Assembly: GCF_018991925.1 (NCBI RefSeq)
Contig: NW_024755055.1
Location: 439,496-503,495, forward strand
DNA length: 64,000 nt
Direction of reading: 5' to 3'
From: Homarus americanus
Lineage: Eukaryota > Arthropoda > Malacostraca > Decapoda > Nephropidae
In this document: piece by piece, positions 12,087 through 24,395 of the stretch
Layout: each line of letters opens with the position of its first letter
Numbering within the stretch: the stretch's first letter is position 1
Program-made: the position numbers and the translations under genes
Notes under the pieces: model-generated
The model's input: only the letters and a program-made list of their open reading frames with translations
The model's database searches: none
Told to the model about the DNA's origin: nothing

Positions 12087-13320
12087 TTGAAGATAGTGTG
12101 TGGTGGTGATGAGGGAGAGGTGGTGGTGGGGGAGAGGTGGTGGAGGGAGAGGTGGTGGTGGGGGGAGAGGTGGTGGGGAGAGGTAGGGGGAGAGGTAGGT
12201 GGGAGAGGTGGTGGTGGTGGGGTAGTGATGATGGGGATATTGGTGGTGGGGGTAGTGATGATGGGAGGTGTTGGTGGGGGTAGTGATGATGGGGATAGTG
12301 GTAGTGGGGATAGTGATGATGGGGGATAGTGGTAAAATAGTGATGATGGGGATAGTGGTGATGAGGGTAGTGATGATGGTGGTGGTGGGATAGTGATGAT
12401 GGGGATAGTGGTGGGACAGATGATGGGGATAGGTGGTGGTGGGGGATAGTGATGATTGGGGATAGTGGTGATGAGGGCAGTGATGATGTGATAGTGGTGG
12501 TAAGAAAGATGATGGGGGATAGTGGTAGTGGGGTAGTGATGATGGGGATAGTGGTGGTGATGGTAGTGATGATGGGGATATTGGTGGTGGGGGTAGTGAT
12601 GATGGGGATAGTGGTGGTGATAGTGGGCAGTGATAATGGTGATGAGTTGATGGTAGGGTAGTGGTGGTGAGTTAGTAGTGGTGGTAGTGGGTGTAGATAA
12701 TGGTAAGGAGAGTAATGGTGATGTTAATGGTGAAATATGTTGTAGGTGATGATGGTGTGTTAAGTGGCAGCGAGTGTTTAGGTAATGATGGCTCTTGTAA
12801 TGCTTATTTTATTGGTATATTTTATTAGGTTGAGCCAGAGTAATAGTGGAGGTGTGGTGGAGGTGTGGTGGAGGTGTGGTGGAGGTGTGGTGGAGGTGGG
12901 TGAAGGCAGGAAGTGGGTGGATAGGTGAAGGCAGGGAGGTGTGGTGGTGGGAGGTAGGGAAGTGGTGGAGGCAGGAAGTGGGCAGGAGGCAGTGGAGGTG
13001 GGTGGAGGTAGTGGAGGTGAGTGGAGGTGGTGAAGGCAGTGGAAGGGGTGGAGGTGGGTGAAGGCAGTGGAGTAGGAAGTGGTGGAGGCAGGAAGTGGGT
13101 GGAGGCAGGAGGTGGGTGGGAGGTAGGGAAGCGTGGTGGAGGCAGTGGAGGTGGTGGAGGTAGTGAGGTGGGTGAAGGCAGGGAGGTGGGTAAGGCAGGG
13201 GAGGTGGTGGGTGGAGGCAGTGGAGGTGGGTGGAGGCAGTGGAGGTGGGTGGAGGCAGTGGAGGTGGGTGGAGGCAGTGGAGGTATTGGAGGTGTGATGG
13301 AGATATTGGAGGTGGATTCA
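12087..13320. repeat. G-rich GGT/GAT minisatellites
   Basis: Two adjoining variable arrays. The first (12087-12700) is built of AGTGATGATGGGGATAGTGG-type units. The second (about 12840-13320) is built of GGAGGTGGGTGGAGGCAGT-type units. Both are strongly G-rich on the plus strand. Open frames encode only V/G/D/E-rich low-complexity peptide. Confidence 0.9.
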
Positions 13321-13599
13321 GCGAATGGAGGCTTCTAGTGGAATGTGGAGGGATAAGAGTGGAGGGAGGTGGATGTAGCTAATGGAGGAGAATGACGTTA
13401 ATGCTTGACCTTGTGGAAGTACGAAGGGGAGGTGGAGGAGCAGGTGGAGTTGGTGGTGGAGGGAGGAGTAGGTGGATGAGCAGGTGGAGGGAGGAGTAGG
13501 TGGATGAGCAGGTGGAAGCAGTAGTAGGGTGGAGGAGAGGACAGAACAGCAGTAAGAGACCAAGGCCAGTGTGAGCTTGAGGCGTCCACTTGAGCTGAT

Positions 13600-14215
13600 G
13601 CTGCTGACGACTTACCACCACATCTACCACACTTACCACAGTACACACACTCACCACACTTACCACCACATCTACCACACTTACCATAGTACACACACTC
13701 ACCACACTTATCACCACATCTACCACACTTACCACAGTACACACACTCACCACACTTACTACCACACTCAGCATCACCACACTCAGCACCACCACACTCA
13801 CTACCACACTCAGCACCACCACACTCACTACCACACTCAGCACCACCACACTCAGCACCACCCCTCAGCACCATCACCACTACCACACTCACCACCTCAC
13901 CCCACTCATCACCACACCACCACCACCACTCACACCACAATACCACCACACTCACACCACAATACCACCACCACACTCACACCACCTCATCACCACACTA
14001 CCACCACCTCACACACCACACTTCACACTATCACCACCACACTCATCACTGCACTACCACACTCACCACCACCACACTCACACCACACTCATCACCACAC
14101 TACCACCACCACATTCACACCACACTTCACACTACCACCACCACACTCATCACTACACTCACCACCACCACACTCACACCCCACTTCACACTCACCATCA
14201 TACACTCAACTCATC
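13600..14215. repeat. 48-bp array grading into CAC-rich repeats
   Basis: Three copies of a 48-bp unit starting TTACCACCACATCTACCACA at 13610-13760, followed by diverged ACCACACTCA/CACCACCAC sequence. It is the C-rich counterpart of the G-rich block just upstream. Confidence 0.85.
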
Positions 14216-14274
14216 ACACTATATCTTAGAAGTATAGTGACACATTCTTATGTTTTCCTCCTTGATTATAGTAC

Positions 14275-14674
14275 AATGTCAGATACAAGTACAGATACAG
14301 TGTCAGATACAAGTACAGATACAGTGTCAAATACAAGTACAGATACAGTGTTAGGTACAGATACAGGTACAGGTACAGTGGTGTTAGGTACAGGTACACT
14401 GTTAGGTACAGGTACAGGTACAGTGTTAGATACAGGTACAGTGTTAGGTACAGGTATAGTGTTAGGTACAGGTACAGTGTTAGGTACAGGTACAGTGTTA
14501 GGTACAGGTACAGTGTTAGGTACAGGTACAGTGTTAGGTACAGGTACAATGTTAGGTACAGGTACAGTGTTACGTGCAGGTACAGTGTTAGGTACAGTGT
14601 TAGGTACAGGTACAGTGTTAGGTACAGGTACAGTGTTAGGTATAGGTACAGGTACAGTGTTAGGTACAGGTACA
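14275..14674. repeat. 18-bp minisatellite running into the assembly gap
   Basis: About 20 copies of GGTACAGTGTTAGGTACA, with ACAGATACA variants at the left edge. The array is cut by the N gap, so its true length is unknown. Confidence 0.93.
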
Positions 14675-14774
14675 NNNNNNNNNNNNNNNNNNNNNNNNNN
14701 NNNNNNNNNNNNNNNNNNNNNNNNNNNNNNNNNNNNNNNNNNNNNNNNNNNNNNNNNNNNNNNNNNNNNNNNNN
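14675..14774. other. Assembly gap (100 N)
   Basis: Exactly 100 N. That round number is usually a placeholder for a gap of unknown size. It lies between two unrelated tandem arrays. Confidence 0.98.
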
Positions 14775-17700
14775 ATTCCTACCTCACTACCCTGCAGTAT
14801 TCCGCCACCTACCACCATCGCTACCAGTGTTCCTTACCTACCACCACCTCAGTATTCCACTCTGTTCCCTACCACCATCACTACCAGTATTCCTTCACCT
14901 ACCACCATTACTGCAGTATTCCCACTACCACCATCACTACCACTACATGTTCCTTCACCTACCACCATCACTACAGTATTCCTTCACCTACCACCATACT
15001 ACCAGTATTCATACCTGCACCATCACTACCAGTATTCCTTCACTACCACCACTACCGGTGTTCATTCACCTACCACCATCTTTCGCGTGTTCCTTACTGC
15101 TGCACCATTACTGCAGTGTTCATTACCTGCCATCACTGCCACTACTGCCAGTGTTCATTACTACCATCTGCAGTGTTCATCACCTACCACCATGCTACCC
15201 AGTGTTCTTTGCCTGCCACTCACTGCAGTGTTCTTCCTACCACCATACTGCCAGTTTTCCTTCACCTACCACCATCACTACCAGTGTTCCTTCACCTACC
15301 ACCATCACTACCAGTATTCTTCACCTACCACCATCACTGCAGTATTCATTTCCTGCCTTCTACCTGTGTTCATTACCTCCATCTACCAGTGTTCATTACC
15401 TTCACCATTACTCAGTGTTAAACCACTACCATCACTCTACCGGTATTTCCCACCTCTCACCCATCTTTCAGTATTCCTTCACCTACCACCATCACTACCA
15501 GTATTCTTTACACTACCACCATCACTGATGTTCTTCACTACCACACTACCAGTATTGCCACCCTACCCTCCTACCAGTATTCCTTCACCTACCACCATCA
15601 CTACAGTATTCCATTACCTACCACCATCACTACCAGTATTCCTTTACCTACCATTGCCCAGTGTTCCTTCTACCTTCTTCCCTTTGCCCCTCCACCACCT
15701 TCACTACTGTTCCTTCACTACCACCATCACTCCAGTATTCATTCGCCTACCACCATTACTGCAGTGTTCGCTTCACCTACCACCATCTGCCAGTGTTCCT
15801 TCCTGCCACCACTGCACGGTGTTCATTGCTACCACCATTACTACCCAGTATTTCTTCTTTCCACCACCGTCTTCGTCGTTTACTCACCACCATCACTGCC
15901 AGTATTCCTTCACTGCTACCACCTGCAGTATTCATTACCTCCACCATCACTGCAGTGTTCATTACACTACCATCACTGCCAGTGTTCATCCCTACCACCA
16001 TCTACTGGTATTCCTTCACCTACCACCATCACTGCCGGTGTTCATTACTTTCTGTCACCACCAGTGTTCCTTACCTACCACCTTACTACCCCTGCAGTGT
16101 TCATTCACCTACCACCATCACTACCAGTGACCATTACTACCACCATCACTGCCGTGTTCATTACCTGCTACCATCACTGCCGGTATTACATTACCACCAT
16201 CACTACCAGTATTCCCCCCACCTACCACCATTCTGCCGGTGTTCATTCACCTACCACCATCACTACCACTACTCCAGTGCCATTCTTTCTGCAAATTACT
16301 GCAGTATTCCTTCACCTACCATTACTGCAGTGTTCATTCACCTGCACCATCCTGCCACTGCCAGTGTTCAGCCCTACCACCACTACCAGTATTCCTTCAC
16401 CACCATCACTACCAGTATTCCTTCACCTACCACCATCACTACCAGTATTCCTTCACCTACCACCATTACTGCCAGTGTTCGCCACCTACCACCATCCTGC
16501 CACTACTACCAGTGTTCATTCACCTACCATCACTACCAGTATTCCATACCTACACCATCCTGCAGTGTTCCTTCACCCTACCCATCTCACAGTATTCACC
16601 TACCATCTTACCGGTATTCCTTCACCTACCACCATCACTACCAGTATTCTTCACCTGCTACCATCACTACCATACTGCCGGTGTTCATTCTCCACCACCA
16701 TCACACCAGTACATTCCTACCTATCCACTACCCAGTGTTATTACCTTTCTGCACCATCACTGCCAGTGTTCATTACCTGCCCCATCACTGCCAGTGTTCA
16801 TTACACCTACCACCATCACTGCAGTGTTCATTCACCTACCATCCTGCATACTACCAGTATTCCTTACCTACCACCATCACGCACCAGTGTTCCTTCACCA
16901 TCACTGCCAGTGTTCATTACCTGCCACCATCACTGCCAGTATTCCTTCACCTACCATCACTGCCAATATTTCCTACCTGCATCACTGCGTATTCATTACT
17001 TTCTGCCATCCGCCACCTCCAGTATTCGCTACCTACCATCACTGCAGTATTCATGCCTGCCACCATCGCCACCGGTATTCTCACACCTACCACCATCACT
17101 ACCAGTGTTCATTCTGCCACTACTTTCACTACCAGTTCGTTACTTCTACCATACTGCAGTGTTCCACCTGCCACCATCCCTTTCCAGTGTTCATTACTTC
17201 TGCCATCCTCCGCTGCCAGTGTTCATTACTACCACCATCACACCGGTGTTCCTTCACCTACCACCATTGCTGCCAGTGTTCATTCACCTACCATCACTAC
17301 CAGTGTTCATTCACCTACCGCCATTACTATCACTACTACCAGTATTCTTTCACCTACCACCATCACTGCCAGTATTCCTTCACTACTACCATTACTACCA
17401 GTATTCCTTCACCTACCATCACTACCAGTATTCCTTCACCTACCGCCATCTTTACCAATTCATGCCTGCCACCATTACTACCACTACTACCAATTCCTTC
17501 ACCTACTACCATCACTACCAGTGTTCATACACGCCTACCATTACTACCACTACTACCAGTATTCATTCACCTACCACCATCACTACCAGTATTCTTCACC
17601 TGCCACCATTACTACCACTACTGCCAGTATTCTTTCCTTCCACCATCACTGCCAGTGTTCGTCACCTGCCGCCATACATACTACTACCGGTGTTCCTACC

Positions 17701-18715
17701 TACTACCATCACTACCAGTGTTCATACCTACCATCACTGCCAGTATTCCTTCACCTACCACCATCACTACCGGTGTTCCTTCACCTACCACCATCACTAC
17801 CAGTATTCGCTTACCTGCCACCATTACTACCACTACTACCAGTATTCCTTCACCTACCACCACTACTACCAGTGTTCCTTCACCTACCACCATCACTACC
17901 AGTATTCCTTCACCTACCACCATTCCACTACTGCCAGTGTTCACCTACTCCACCATCACTGCAGTATTCCTTCACCTACCATTACTACCACTGCTACCAG
18001 TGTTCACTACCTACCACCATCACTACCCAGTATTCCTTCCTGCCGCCATTACTACCACTACTACCAGTATTCCTTACCTACCACCATCACTACCAGTATT
18101 CGTAACCTGCCACCATTCTCACTGCCAGTATTCATTCTACCTACCATCACTACCAGTATTCGTAACCACCACCATTACTGCCACTGCTACCAGTGTTCCC
18201 TTCACCTACCACCATCACTACCAGTATTCCTTCACCTGCCACCATTACTACCACTACTACCAGTATTCCTTCACCTACCACCATCACACCAGTATTCCTC
18301 CACCTTACTACCACTACTGCCAGTATTCTTCACCTACCATCACTACCATTGCCTTTTACCTGCCACCATTACTACCACTACTACCTATTCTTCACCTACC
18401 ACCATCACTACCAGTATTCCTTCACCTACCACCATCACTACCAGTATTCCTTCACCTACCACCATTACTACCACTACTACCAGTATTCCTTCACCTACCA
18501 CCATCACTACCAGTATTCCTTCACCTACCACCATCACTACCAGTATTCCTTAACCTGCCACCATTACTACCACTACTACCAGTATTCCTTCACCTACCAC
18601 CATCACTACCAGTATTCCTTCACCTACCACCATCACTACCAGTATTCCTTAACCTGCCACCATTACTACCACTACTACCAGTATTCCTTCACCTACCACC
18701 ATCGCCACCAGCACT
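14775..18715. repeat. 30-bp satellite array B (about 3.9 kb)
   Basis: Around 130 copies of a 30-bp unit starting ACCAGTATTCCTTCACCTAC and ending CACCATCACT. The left two-thirds is diverged, with many indels. The right end (18372-18691) is nearly perfect and organised into 99-bp higher-order units. Open frames of 600-929 codons here result from a stop-poor unit and a period divisible by three; they shift frame with each indel and have no gene signature. Confidence 0.95.
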
Positions 18716-19108
18716 TGTTTCTCCTCCCTTGTCACCACTACTACAATCCCCCCCCCTCATAACCAGTATCACTACCACCATTACTAGCACCCTTTCCCAG
18801 TCACAACTACCACTATCATCATCCTTTCCTACCATCACTCCCTTCCCACTACCACCATCCCTTACCACTATCCCCTACCACAACTACCACCCCTACCACC
18901 AATCAACATTACACCCATACCCCTACCGCAATTCCAATCATCCTCCCTTCTACCACCATTCCAACCACACTCATAAGGCTAATTGACCTTCCCTTATATA
19001 AACTAACCCCATAAGCTGAGTTTTCAAAGGTCATTATAGGTCAATTGCCTTGTTATAATGTATATGGCATTAAAATTTATATAGGTGATAGGGATGTGTA
19101 TATATTAC

Positions 19109-19150
<42 letters not shown>

Positions 19151-19822
19151 TCCACCTTCTTTGTCTTCTCCTTTATAATAATTAATTTTAAACAAAGGAA
19201 ACATATTTTTAATCCCAAATTCAATCACCTTTGTTGACCGAGTAATAAAAACGTGTTATTATTACGAGTATTTCTGACTTTTGTTAATTTTGGTCTGTTA
19301 TTTACGGCTTTTATTACGACTATTGTTCTTTTAGTAGTTATTTTAGGCTATTATTACTATTATTTCGTCTATTATTATTATTTTACACTATTATCGCAAG
19401 TATTAGTCAAATCACATTTCAAAACATCATAGATTATGGTGTTGTTAGTTACGTCACAACCATCCCCTACAACATGGTGTATCGTTAAGTAACCTCTTGA
19501 CCTCTTGACCTCTTGACCTCTCATCTTTACCCTCATTGTTTTTACCTACACCTCCCCCATTACCACTCACCCCCCCATAACCCTGTTCACCCATCACTCA
19601 CCCACGTATTCCCATTTCCCCCATGAACCCCATTAACCCATCATGTTATCTTTCTAGTGACTTCCCCATCTTTAAACTACTACCTCCAATGACAACCCCC
19701 CACCTTTATAACTCTTCACCCCCTACCCCATAATCTCCCCTCCCCCATTTCACCTTCTCCCCCTGTCACCAGAGCAATACTAATCTGCCTCTCTCATCGT
19801 CACCTCCAACCAACCATTACAG
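18716..19822. other. Sequence upstream of the C1 exon; no further exon seen
   Basis: C-rich CCACTACC sequence (to about 18980), then AT-rich unique sequence with (TC)n at about 19110-19144, short CTCTTGACC repeats at about 19494-19525, and a C/T-rich run that supplies the pyrimidine tract for the exon at 19823. If unc-13 begins further upstream, this is intron. Confidence 0.5.
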
Positions 19823-20042
19823 AAAATGCACGTATATAAGAAAACACTCCAGGCCCTTATCTACCCGATCTCGTCTACCACGCCTCACAATTTCCTCATG
19901 TGGACAGCTACCTCACCTACTTACTGCTACGAGTGTGAGGGACTTCTCTGGGGCATCGCTCGCCAGGGTGTACGCTGCGTCGAATGCGGTGTTAAGTGTC
20001 ACGAGAAGTGTAAAGATCTTCTTAATGCTGACTGTTTGCAGA
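19823..20042 (+). CDS. unc-13: unc-13 exon: C1 diacylglycerol-binding domain
   Basis: Encodes 73 residues plus one base. All eight zinc ligands fit the C1 pattern H-X12-C-X2-C-X13-C-X2-C-X4-H-X2-C-X7-C exactly (local His22, Cys35, Cys38, Cys52, Cys55, His60, Cys63, Cys71). The Trp of the LLWGIARQG loop, equivalent to Trp588 of rat Munc13-1 and known to lower diacylglycerol affinity, is conserved. His22 corresponds to His567, the residue mutated in the classic H567K allele. The preceding basic stretch ([17 protein letters not shown]) is the usual Munc13 lead-in. The acceptor is CCATTACAG and the donor is CAGA|GTAAGT; the exon ends in phase 1. Everything upstream of this exon is missing. Confidence 0.97.
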
Positions 20043-20066
20043 GTAAGTGCTTTCGTGTTTAGTTCT

Positions 20067-20097
20067 TGGTGTGTGTGGGTGTGTGTGTGTGTGTGTG

Positions 20098-20137
<40 letters not shown>
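20067..20137. repeat. (GT)n microsatellite just inside intron
   Basis: (GT)n with GAGTGTGAGT interruptions, beginning about 25 bp after the C1-exon donor. GU-rich sequence close to a 5' splice site can bind CELF/Bruno-type splicing factors; any such role here is inference. Confidence 0.93.
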
Positions 20138-20327
20138 ATTTTTCCTGTTTAATTCTGACTGTCTATAGAGTACGTAGCTAGTATACACTTCTGTCTCTGT
20201 TTGGGAGTGTGTAGCTACTGTCAGTCTGTCTACCTGTCTAATTATCTGTCTACCTGTCTGTTGCGTCGATTATAGCATTAAGTATCAAGATCTCTTCATC
20301 GTTGACTAAAAGGTAAGTGGATGACGA

Positions 20328-20329
20328 GC

Positions 20330-20362
<33 letters not shown>
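20328..20362. repeat. (TC)n microsatellite
   Basis: About 16 TC units. The following 150 bp holds diverged copies of a CCAATCATACCCTGAAATAT motif. Confidence 0.93.
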
Positions 20363-20364
<2 letters not shown>

Positions 20365-20589
20365 TTAATGTATTTACCTTTGAAATTCTAATCTTTTACC
20401 ATTTTACCCTAGAATATCCAATCATACCCTGAAATATCCAATCCCTTACCGAGTTTAGCTTCCACGAATCCAATCCTTAGCCATTTTATCCAATCATACC
20501 CTGAAATATCCAATCCTTACCCAGTCGTTCAGTAGCCATGATAAATGTTCCTCCACGCCTGACAGCCCAGAGAGTTGCACTTTTCCAGA

Positions 20590-21455
20590 CAGCCCTGCGT
20601 CTCCTCTCGTCTTCCTCCTCCTCCTCCTCCTCCTCCTCCTCCTCCCTTCTTCCTCCTCCTCCTCCCTCCTCCTCCTCCTCTCCTCTCCCTCTCCTCCTCC
20701 TCCTCCTCCTCTCCTCTCTCCCTCTCCTCCCTCCTCCTCCTCCTCCCTCCTCCTCCTCCTCCTCCTCCTCCTCCCCTCCTCCTCCCTCCTCCCTCCTCCT
20801 CCTCTTTCCTCCTCCTCCTCCTCTCCTCCTACCTCCTCCCCTCCCTCCTCCTCCTCCTCCTCTTCACCCTCCTCCCCTCCTCCCTCCTCTCCTCCCTCCT
20901 CCCTCCCTCTTCTCCTCCCTCTCCTCCTCCTCTCCTCTCCCTCCTCCCCTCTCTCCTCCTCCTCCTCCTCTCCTCCTCCTCTTCTTCCTCCTCCTCCTCC
21001 TCCCTCCCTCCTCCTCCTCCTCCTCCTCCCTCCTCCTCTCCTCCTCCCTCCTCCTCCTCTCCTTCCTCTCCCTCTTCCCTCCTCCTCTTCCTCCTCTTCT
21101 TCCTCCTCCTCTTCTCTTCCCCTCCCTTCCCCCTTCCCTACATTCCTCCTTTTCTTCCCTCCTCCCTACTCCTCCTTTGCTCTATCCCCTCACATTTAAA
21201 TCTCTTCCTATTTCTCTCTTCATCTTCCCTCCCCTCCCTCCCCACTCCCCTCCCCTCCCTACTCCCCTCCCCTCCTCCCCTCCCTCTCCCCTTCCCTACT
21301 CCCCTCCTCCCCTCGCCCCTCCCCTCCTCCCCCTCCTTCCCCTCCCCTCCCCCCCCACTCCCCCCCTCCCCCCCCCCCTCCCCCACTCCCCCCCTCCCCC
21401 CTCCCTCCCCCCTTCCTCCTCCCCTCCCTGCTCCCCCACCATCCTGGATCCTCAT
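20590..21455. repeat. Long polypyrimidine tract, TCC/CCT-rich
   Basis: About 865 bp of almost unbroken C/T. It starts as (TCC)n and ends in CCCCTCCC-type runs, with only short interruptions (e.g. 21137-21215). Pure pyrimidine sequence cannot form stop codons, which explains the roughly 300-codon open frames. Mirror-symmetric segments make it a strong triplex (H-DNA) candidate. Confidence 0.95.
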
Positions 21456-21533
21456 AGCCTAGTTTAGGCAAGACGACCAACTCAACAAAGTTCAAACCTG
21501 GCAAAGTTTGAGCACAAAGTGTATATTTTAATT

Positions 21534-21720
21534 TCCTTCCTTCCTTCCTTCCTTCCTTCCTTCCTTCCTTCACCCCACTTCCTTCCTTCCCCTTCTTCGC
21601 TTCAACTTCCTTCCTTCTTCCCTCTCCTCTTCTCTCTACCCCCTCTTCCCTCCACTCCTCCTATTTTTCTGCTTTCCCTCTTCCTTTCCCTCTTTCCCTC
21701 CTTTCCCTACTTTCCGTACA
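21534..21720. repeat. (TTCC)n followed by pyrimidine-rich sequence
   Basis: About nine TTCC units at 21534-21571, then C/T-rich sequence to about 21715. Confidence 0.9.
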
Positions 21721-22315
21721 TTGGGGACTTTTAAACCTCATTCTATTATCGTTTTCTCTACTTCCGGGTTTAATTAAAACATCCAGGTAAGGTTTAATAT
21801 TAATTTAAGTTTTAATTACGGTTTATGAGTCTCAGTGTTTATGTTTTATCTTGGTTTATTTTACCTGTAGTTTTAGATATTGTTTATAAACCGTATTTAA
21901 TTTTTATTTAATTTTTTTTACTTTTCTCTGTTTTATTGAGTTTTAAAATTGTTTGCATGGGTTTAAACTTCTGTATTGTTTGGGTCCTGTTCATTAAGTT
22001 GTTTATATTATTTGAACCTTATGAAATAATTGTTTGCATTCTCTACACTCTCTATATTAATTTTTTACACTGTTTACACCATATTTATTTCCATAGCTTA
22101 AATTGTTTGCGTTGTTTACACCATATAAATCAATGCATGGTTTATCCTCTTCCTGTAAACCTTTCACTATACACGTAAATTAATTCCCTAGTTAATCCCT
22201 ACATTAATTTGAGGGGGATTACCTGCACTAATGAGATAATCCTTCCTCATGTCGGCTGGTTTAATCCTAATGAATTGTGAGGTATTAATTAGTGGGTTTA
22301 TTACCTGGTTTAGTT
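21721..22315. other. Intron; no gene seen
   Basis: T-rich AT-rich sequence with repeated GTTTAAA/TTGTTTACA words. The frame at 21936-22178 has an AT-driven F/I/L/Y composition and no recognised motif. Confidence 0.5.
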
Positions 22316-22443
22316 GATTTATTGGTTTATTTCACAGTTTATTGGTTTATTTTAAGTTTATTGGTTTATTTCAGTTTATTGGTTTATTTTAAGTTTATTG
22401 GTTTATTTTAAGTTTATTGGTTTATTTTAAGTTTATTGGTTTA
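22316..22443. repeat. 19-bp AT-rich minisatellite
   Basis: About seven copies of TTTATTGGTTTATTTTAAG. Confidence 0.9.
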
Positions 22444-22614
22444 ATTATCAGTTCCGTCCTTCAGTATTCATGCATTGGTTTATATCACGGTACAGTAATG
22501 TGTTGGTTTAAACTAAAACAACAGATGTAGAAAGTAGATTGTGTTTTATTTAGATGTTTTAATGTTTTAATCACCTTGTTTGTTTGTTTGGGACGATTTT
22601 TTACTGAACACGAC

Positions 22615-22616
<2 letters not shown>

Positions 22617-22652
<36 letters not shown>

Positions 22653-22671
22653 GTAATAATAATAATAATAA
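22617..22671. repeat. (ATA)n microsatellite
   Basis: About 16 ATA units interrupted once by CTGTA. Confidence 0.93.
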
Positions 22672-22864
22672 CTGAGTTAATTTCGCGTGCCTTTGTCTCT
22701 CAGTTCCCGTTAAGTCATTATTGTTATCCGTGTGTCAGGCGAGGGCTAAAAACTCTGGGAATTTGTCGTGTTCAGTGAGAAATGTTGGAATTCCCGTCTG
22801 TTATTTGCCTCTCCATTGCATGATCTCACTGTGGATGTTTGCACCCTTTTCCTCCTTTGTTGAC

Positions 22865-23165
22865 GTGTGTGTTGTGCACCAATCATGACCCGTGTTGTGG
22901 ATGACGTCACACACACCCTGTCCTGTCCTCGTGACGTTGCACCAATCATGACCCGTGTTGTGGATGACGTCACACCAATCATGGCCCGTGTTGTGGATAA
23001 CGTCACACACACACCCTGTCCTGTCCTCGTGACGTTGCACCAATCATGGGCCGTGTTGTGGATGACGTTACACTATATCCTGTCGTCGTGACGTTGCACC
23101 AATCATGGGCCGTGTTGTGGATGACGTCGCACCAATCACGTCTTTTATTGTGCATAACGTCACCC
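22865..23165. promoter_or_regulatory. CRE/CCAAT-box cluster (candidate internal promoter or enhancer)
   Basis: A degenerate repeat pairs CACCAATCATG(A/G)CCC with GTTGTGGATGACGTCACAC. Within 300 bp there are six CCAATCA boxes and nine CRE-like sites, two of them the full palindrome TGACGTCA (22902-22909 and 22965-22972); the rest are GTGACGTT, TAACGTCA or TGACGTCG half-sites. Spacing between boxes is regular. CREB-type factors bind CRE and NF-Y binds CCAAT; the pairing is typical of vertebrate and insect promoters. It lies between the C1 exon and the next exon, so it could drive a shorter transcript or act as an intronic enhancer. Promoter activity is inference. Confidence 0.45.
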
Positions 23166-23933
23166 TTAGCGTCCTACAACCTGCTCCAGTATCACCCTTG
23201 GGCGCCAAATATAGAGGTCGTTCATCTTCTTCTTGAACGTAAGTATCTTTGTCGTTCCTTATGACTTTTACCATAAAAAAAATAAGCAAAAATAAACGTC
23301 ACTGGAAACAAAAGACGAGCGAATGTTCGTTTGGCGTGGCTCCTATAACCGCCAGGCGATGTTGGTTGCTTCCCCTGGCGATGCCATGGAGACGTTAAAA
23401 TATTGTTTAGTAATTTATGGATACTTTATATTTTACTCAGCTGAATGTATGTATGTATGTATGTATGTATTAAGTATGTCTGTTAGTAATCAGTCTACAT
23501 ATACAAAGGTTAATTACACAGGTGAAACAGTTGTAATTACAGAACACCTGAGTAATTACATTCAGGTGAACGTTATTAATGTAATTGATTTAAGTTGTAT
23601 TAATTGATGTATTGTAATTATGTTTAGGTGTTGTAGTCGTTATTAATGAGGTAAAGTAATCGTGTTATTGAGGCTGTAATTACATTTGAGTTATTGTTAG
23701 ATTAGGTGATTGAATCTTGTGTTATTGATTGGCTTGTAATAACTGTTTGTGATTGTGGTGGTAATTGATATAATATAATCCAGGTTGTAATCTGTTTTGT
23801 TATTTTTTTTCTGTTATTATTAAACCATTTTATTTACAGATATAAGTCGGGGTTTAGGTTTACTGATTGAAGTTGGTTTATATAATTAGTCATTAGTTTT
23901 TATGGCTGGTTTAAAATGGTTTAGTTTTTATTA

Positions 23934-23966
<33 letters not shown>

Positions 23967-24184
23967 TGTGTGTGTGTGTGTGTACTGACGAAAGGTTTAC
24001 ACAGGGTATGTATAGTCGTATGTGTACTGTACATGTATACACATAAGCTTACCATCCTCCCCCTCCCCTCCTCCTCCCTCCCCCTCCCTCCCCTCTCTCT
24101 CTCCAACAAGCAATATTGATACGGCTCGGGGCAACATAGTTTTAACCCACATACATATTATTAATTCCGATTTGCATATTCGGT
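23166..24184. other. Intron; no gene seen; includes (GT)n
   Basis: AT-rich sequence with short GTAT repeats (23446-23470), AATTACA-rich sequence, (GT)n at about 23934-23984 and a C/T-rich run at 24055-24105. Confidence 0.5.
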
Positions 24185-24395
24185 ACAGCTGGAGTGGGGA
24201 TGGAGAGGGGTAGGGGTGGGGAGGAGAGGGGGTTAAGGGGGTAGTGACTGGAGAGGGAGTGAAGAGGGTAGAGAGAGGGCTGGAGAGGGAAGAGACAGGG
24301 ATGGAAAGAGGAGAGGGCTGGAGAGAGGTAGTGAGAGGGAAGGGAGAGAGGAGAGGGCTGGAGAGAGGGAGTGGGTGGAGAGGGAAGGGAGAGTA
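24185..24395. repeat. Purine-rich GGAGAGGG repeats
   Basis: Degenerate GAGAGGGCTGGAGAGAGGTA-type units, purine-rich on the plus strand. Confidence 0.8.

Noticed and set aside
13571..18986. Very long open frames (up to 929 codons) across the 30-bp satellite
   Set aside because: The unit has few stops and its length is divisible by three, so frames stay open until an indel. Translations are only repeated PS/YHHHYQ-type peptides, exist in all plus frames, and one runs across the N gap.
20538..21467. 300-codon Ser/Pro/Leu-rich frames
   Set aside because: Pure C/T sequence cannot contain a stop codon, so the frame carries no information about coding.
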